Source: Rhabdophis nuchalis (lineage: Eukaryota > Chordata > Lepidosauria > Squamata > Natricidae). From it: a DNA stretch of 64,000 nt. The notes beneath the pieces were generated by a model. The model made no database searches, had not been told where the DNA came from, and was given only the letters and a program-made list of their open reading frames with translations. Location of the stretch: assembly GCA_039707465.1 (NCBI GenBank), contig CM077647.1:114636110-114700109 (forward strand). The letters are read 5' to 3'. The position numbers and the translations under genes are program-made. The stretch's first letter is position 1. Each line of letters opens with the position of its first letter. Below are positions 62,620 through 64,000 of the stretch, one piece after another.

Positions 62620-64000
62620 GTGGGCAAAGGTTTTTTTTTGTTACAAATTTAAAATTATTTTGGAAACAGTGTTGCCGTTTTCCCCCTTTAACATTCTCTC
62701 ATGTACATAATTCATTTTATATTATATTTCCATTTCCAATTTTAGCTGTATTATTTTCTTCCCATATTTTCCATCTTAGATTTAATTTTTTCTTAACACA
62801 TAAACAATATCATTATTTGTCCCTTCAGAAATAAACCAAGTTTATCATTTCATTTTCCATCTATTTTGTATAAGTAGCACACTATATATCCTCATATTCA
62901 GTTTTATATAATAAACATTTTACTTATTAGTTTCCACAATTAATGATGTTAATATAATTACTCACATCTTAATTAGCTACATATCATTACCAGTATTAAC
63001 ATATTTCATTTTATTCTTCTAATCTATCCCTTTCTTTCCCTTTCTCCTTGCCTAATCATTTTCTCTTTTTTCATCTCTTTACTCTCTTTAATGTTCCACC
63101 TTCCATTACTTTTTCTAGTTGTCCCTTTATCCCCTGTTCTTAGCTTCTCTTTTTTTTCCCTTTTTATATGTATTGTGTTTTTTCTTCCAAATCTTATTCT
63201 ATTACTTTTCGATAGATTGCTTGAATAACCCTCCCCAAGATTTCTCTTTTTCACTTCCCACTATTTATTTCTCTTTTTGTTTTTGGCTTGTTCCTTTTTT
63301 GGATACCATTTTCCCTTTTTCCTTTCTGCTCTTTCTGTGTCTCTGTAAATCTCAATAAAATTGTCTAACTGGTTTTTATTTTCAGCTTCTTTTTCTACAA
63401 TGTTAACTTTTTGCTTCACATTTGTGTTCCTCTTTGCCAGTTCCTCTCCTGTTCTATGTGTTTCAGTGATTTTTCTGGTTCTTTATTATCTTTTAGTGTT
63501 GCGCGTTCTTTTAACATTTCAAGTAGTTCTTCATACACCCCACACTCCATTTCAAATTTAACAAACTTTCAAAATATTTTATGCTTTACCACAATTAATT
63601 AAATCCCTCTTCTTGTTTCCAATTCCAATTTTGATATCAAGTCCCCCAAATAGTCCAGTCCACTTCAAAATGTGTTTTTTAATTTTCTTTCTCAGCCTTA
63701 GACAACAATAGGGAAGGACCATACACTCCTTAAACATTCTCAGTATATTCAACTTTTCTTTTCTGTGGCCCATTTTTCAGAGGTGATAACACTGACTACC
63801 ATTTTTTAACCTAAGCAGGCCATTTAGAGGGTGGATTTTTACATTACAATTAACATTTTTACACTAAAATGTTAATTTGCATCATTATTGCATTAAAGCA
63901 ATATTCCTGTATTTTATCTGTTATTTTTCCAAGCTGTATTTTTGGGTTGCTAATTTTCAATAAAAAAGCAATAATGCTTGGCTACCCTTCTATCTTTTCT
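62620..64000 (-). other. AT-rich flank, possible decayed LINE coding on minus strand
   Basis: The + strand is pyrimidine-rich. On the minus strand, Lys/Glu-rich fragments (CGVYEELLEMLKERATL, NIVEKEAENKNQLDNFIEI) look like coiled coil, as in L1 ORF1-type proteins, but frames are broken and no motif decides it. No other gene seen. Confidence 0.3.

Overview
The window is vertebrate nuclear DNA: GT-AG introns, a CpG-rich shared promoter, long AT-rich introns and dense transposable elements. The repeat mix points to a squamate reptile, most likely a snake. It includes many L2 LINE copies with a TATAAATTAAAT-type tail, BovB/RTE and CR1-like LINEs, a Sauria-type tRNA SINE, DIRS and Helitron elements, and hAT and Tc1 elements. 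The species cannot be named from sequence alone.

Three conserved single-copy genes lie here. (1) PSMC3IP (HOP2, + strand): only the last five coding exons are present (4087-9911); the N-terminal exons must lie left of the window. (2) MLX (- strand): complete, eight coding exons between 20544 and 11859, 246 codons, tail-to-tail with PSMC3IP as in mammals. (3) DHX8 (+ strand): complete, 23 coding exons between 20979 and 62342, 1,184 codons. All exon joins in the three models keep frame. MLX and DHX8 are head-to-head, with start codons 434 bp apart across a GC-rich interval carrying CCAAT, ETS-like and ZNF143-like motifs.

Layout: 1-4010 PSMC3IP intron filled by two head-to-tail Helitrons; 4087-9911 PSMC3IP 3' exons with a 3.3 kb antisense L2; 9912-11858 convergent 3' UTRs; 11859-20544 MLX with a nested Tc1/L2 insertion, a hAT-type element and an RTE remnant; 20545-20978 bidirectional promoter; 20979-62342 DHX8, whose introns hold most of the mobile DNA; 62343-64000 DHX8 3' UTR and AT-rich flank.

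The most striking non-genic objects are a 5.5 kb DIRS-type tyrosine-recombinase retrotransposon in the last DHX8 intron, with inverted terminal repeats and an internal complementary region; a 1.5 kb hAT-like element with an intact 8-bp target duplication enclosing a ~640 bp palindrome and a polypurine tract; the tandem Helitrons; and one composite GTAG/GAGAAATACA satellite present inside two unrelated transposon types. No prokaryotic-type system, CRISPR array or intact functional RNA gene was seen.
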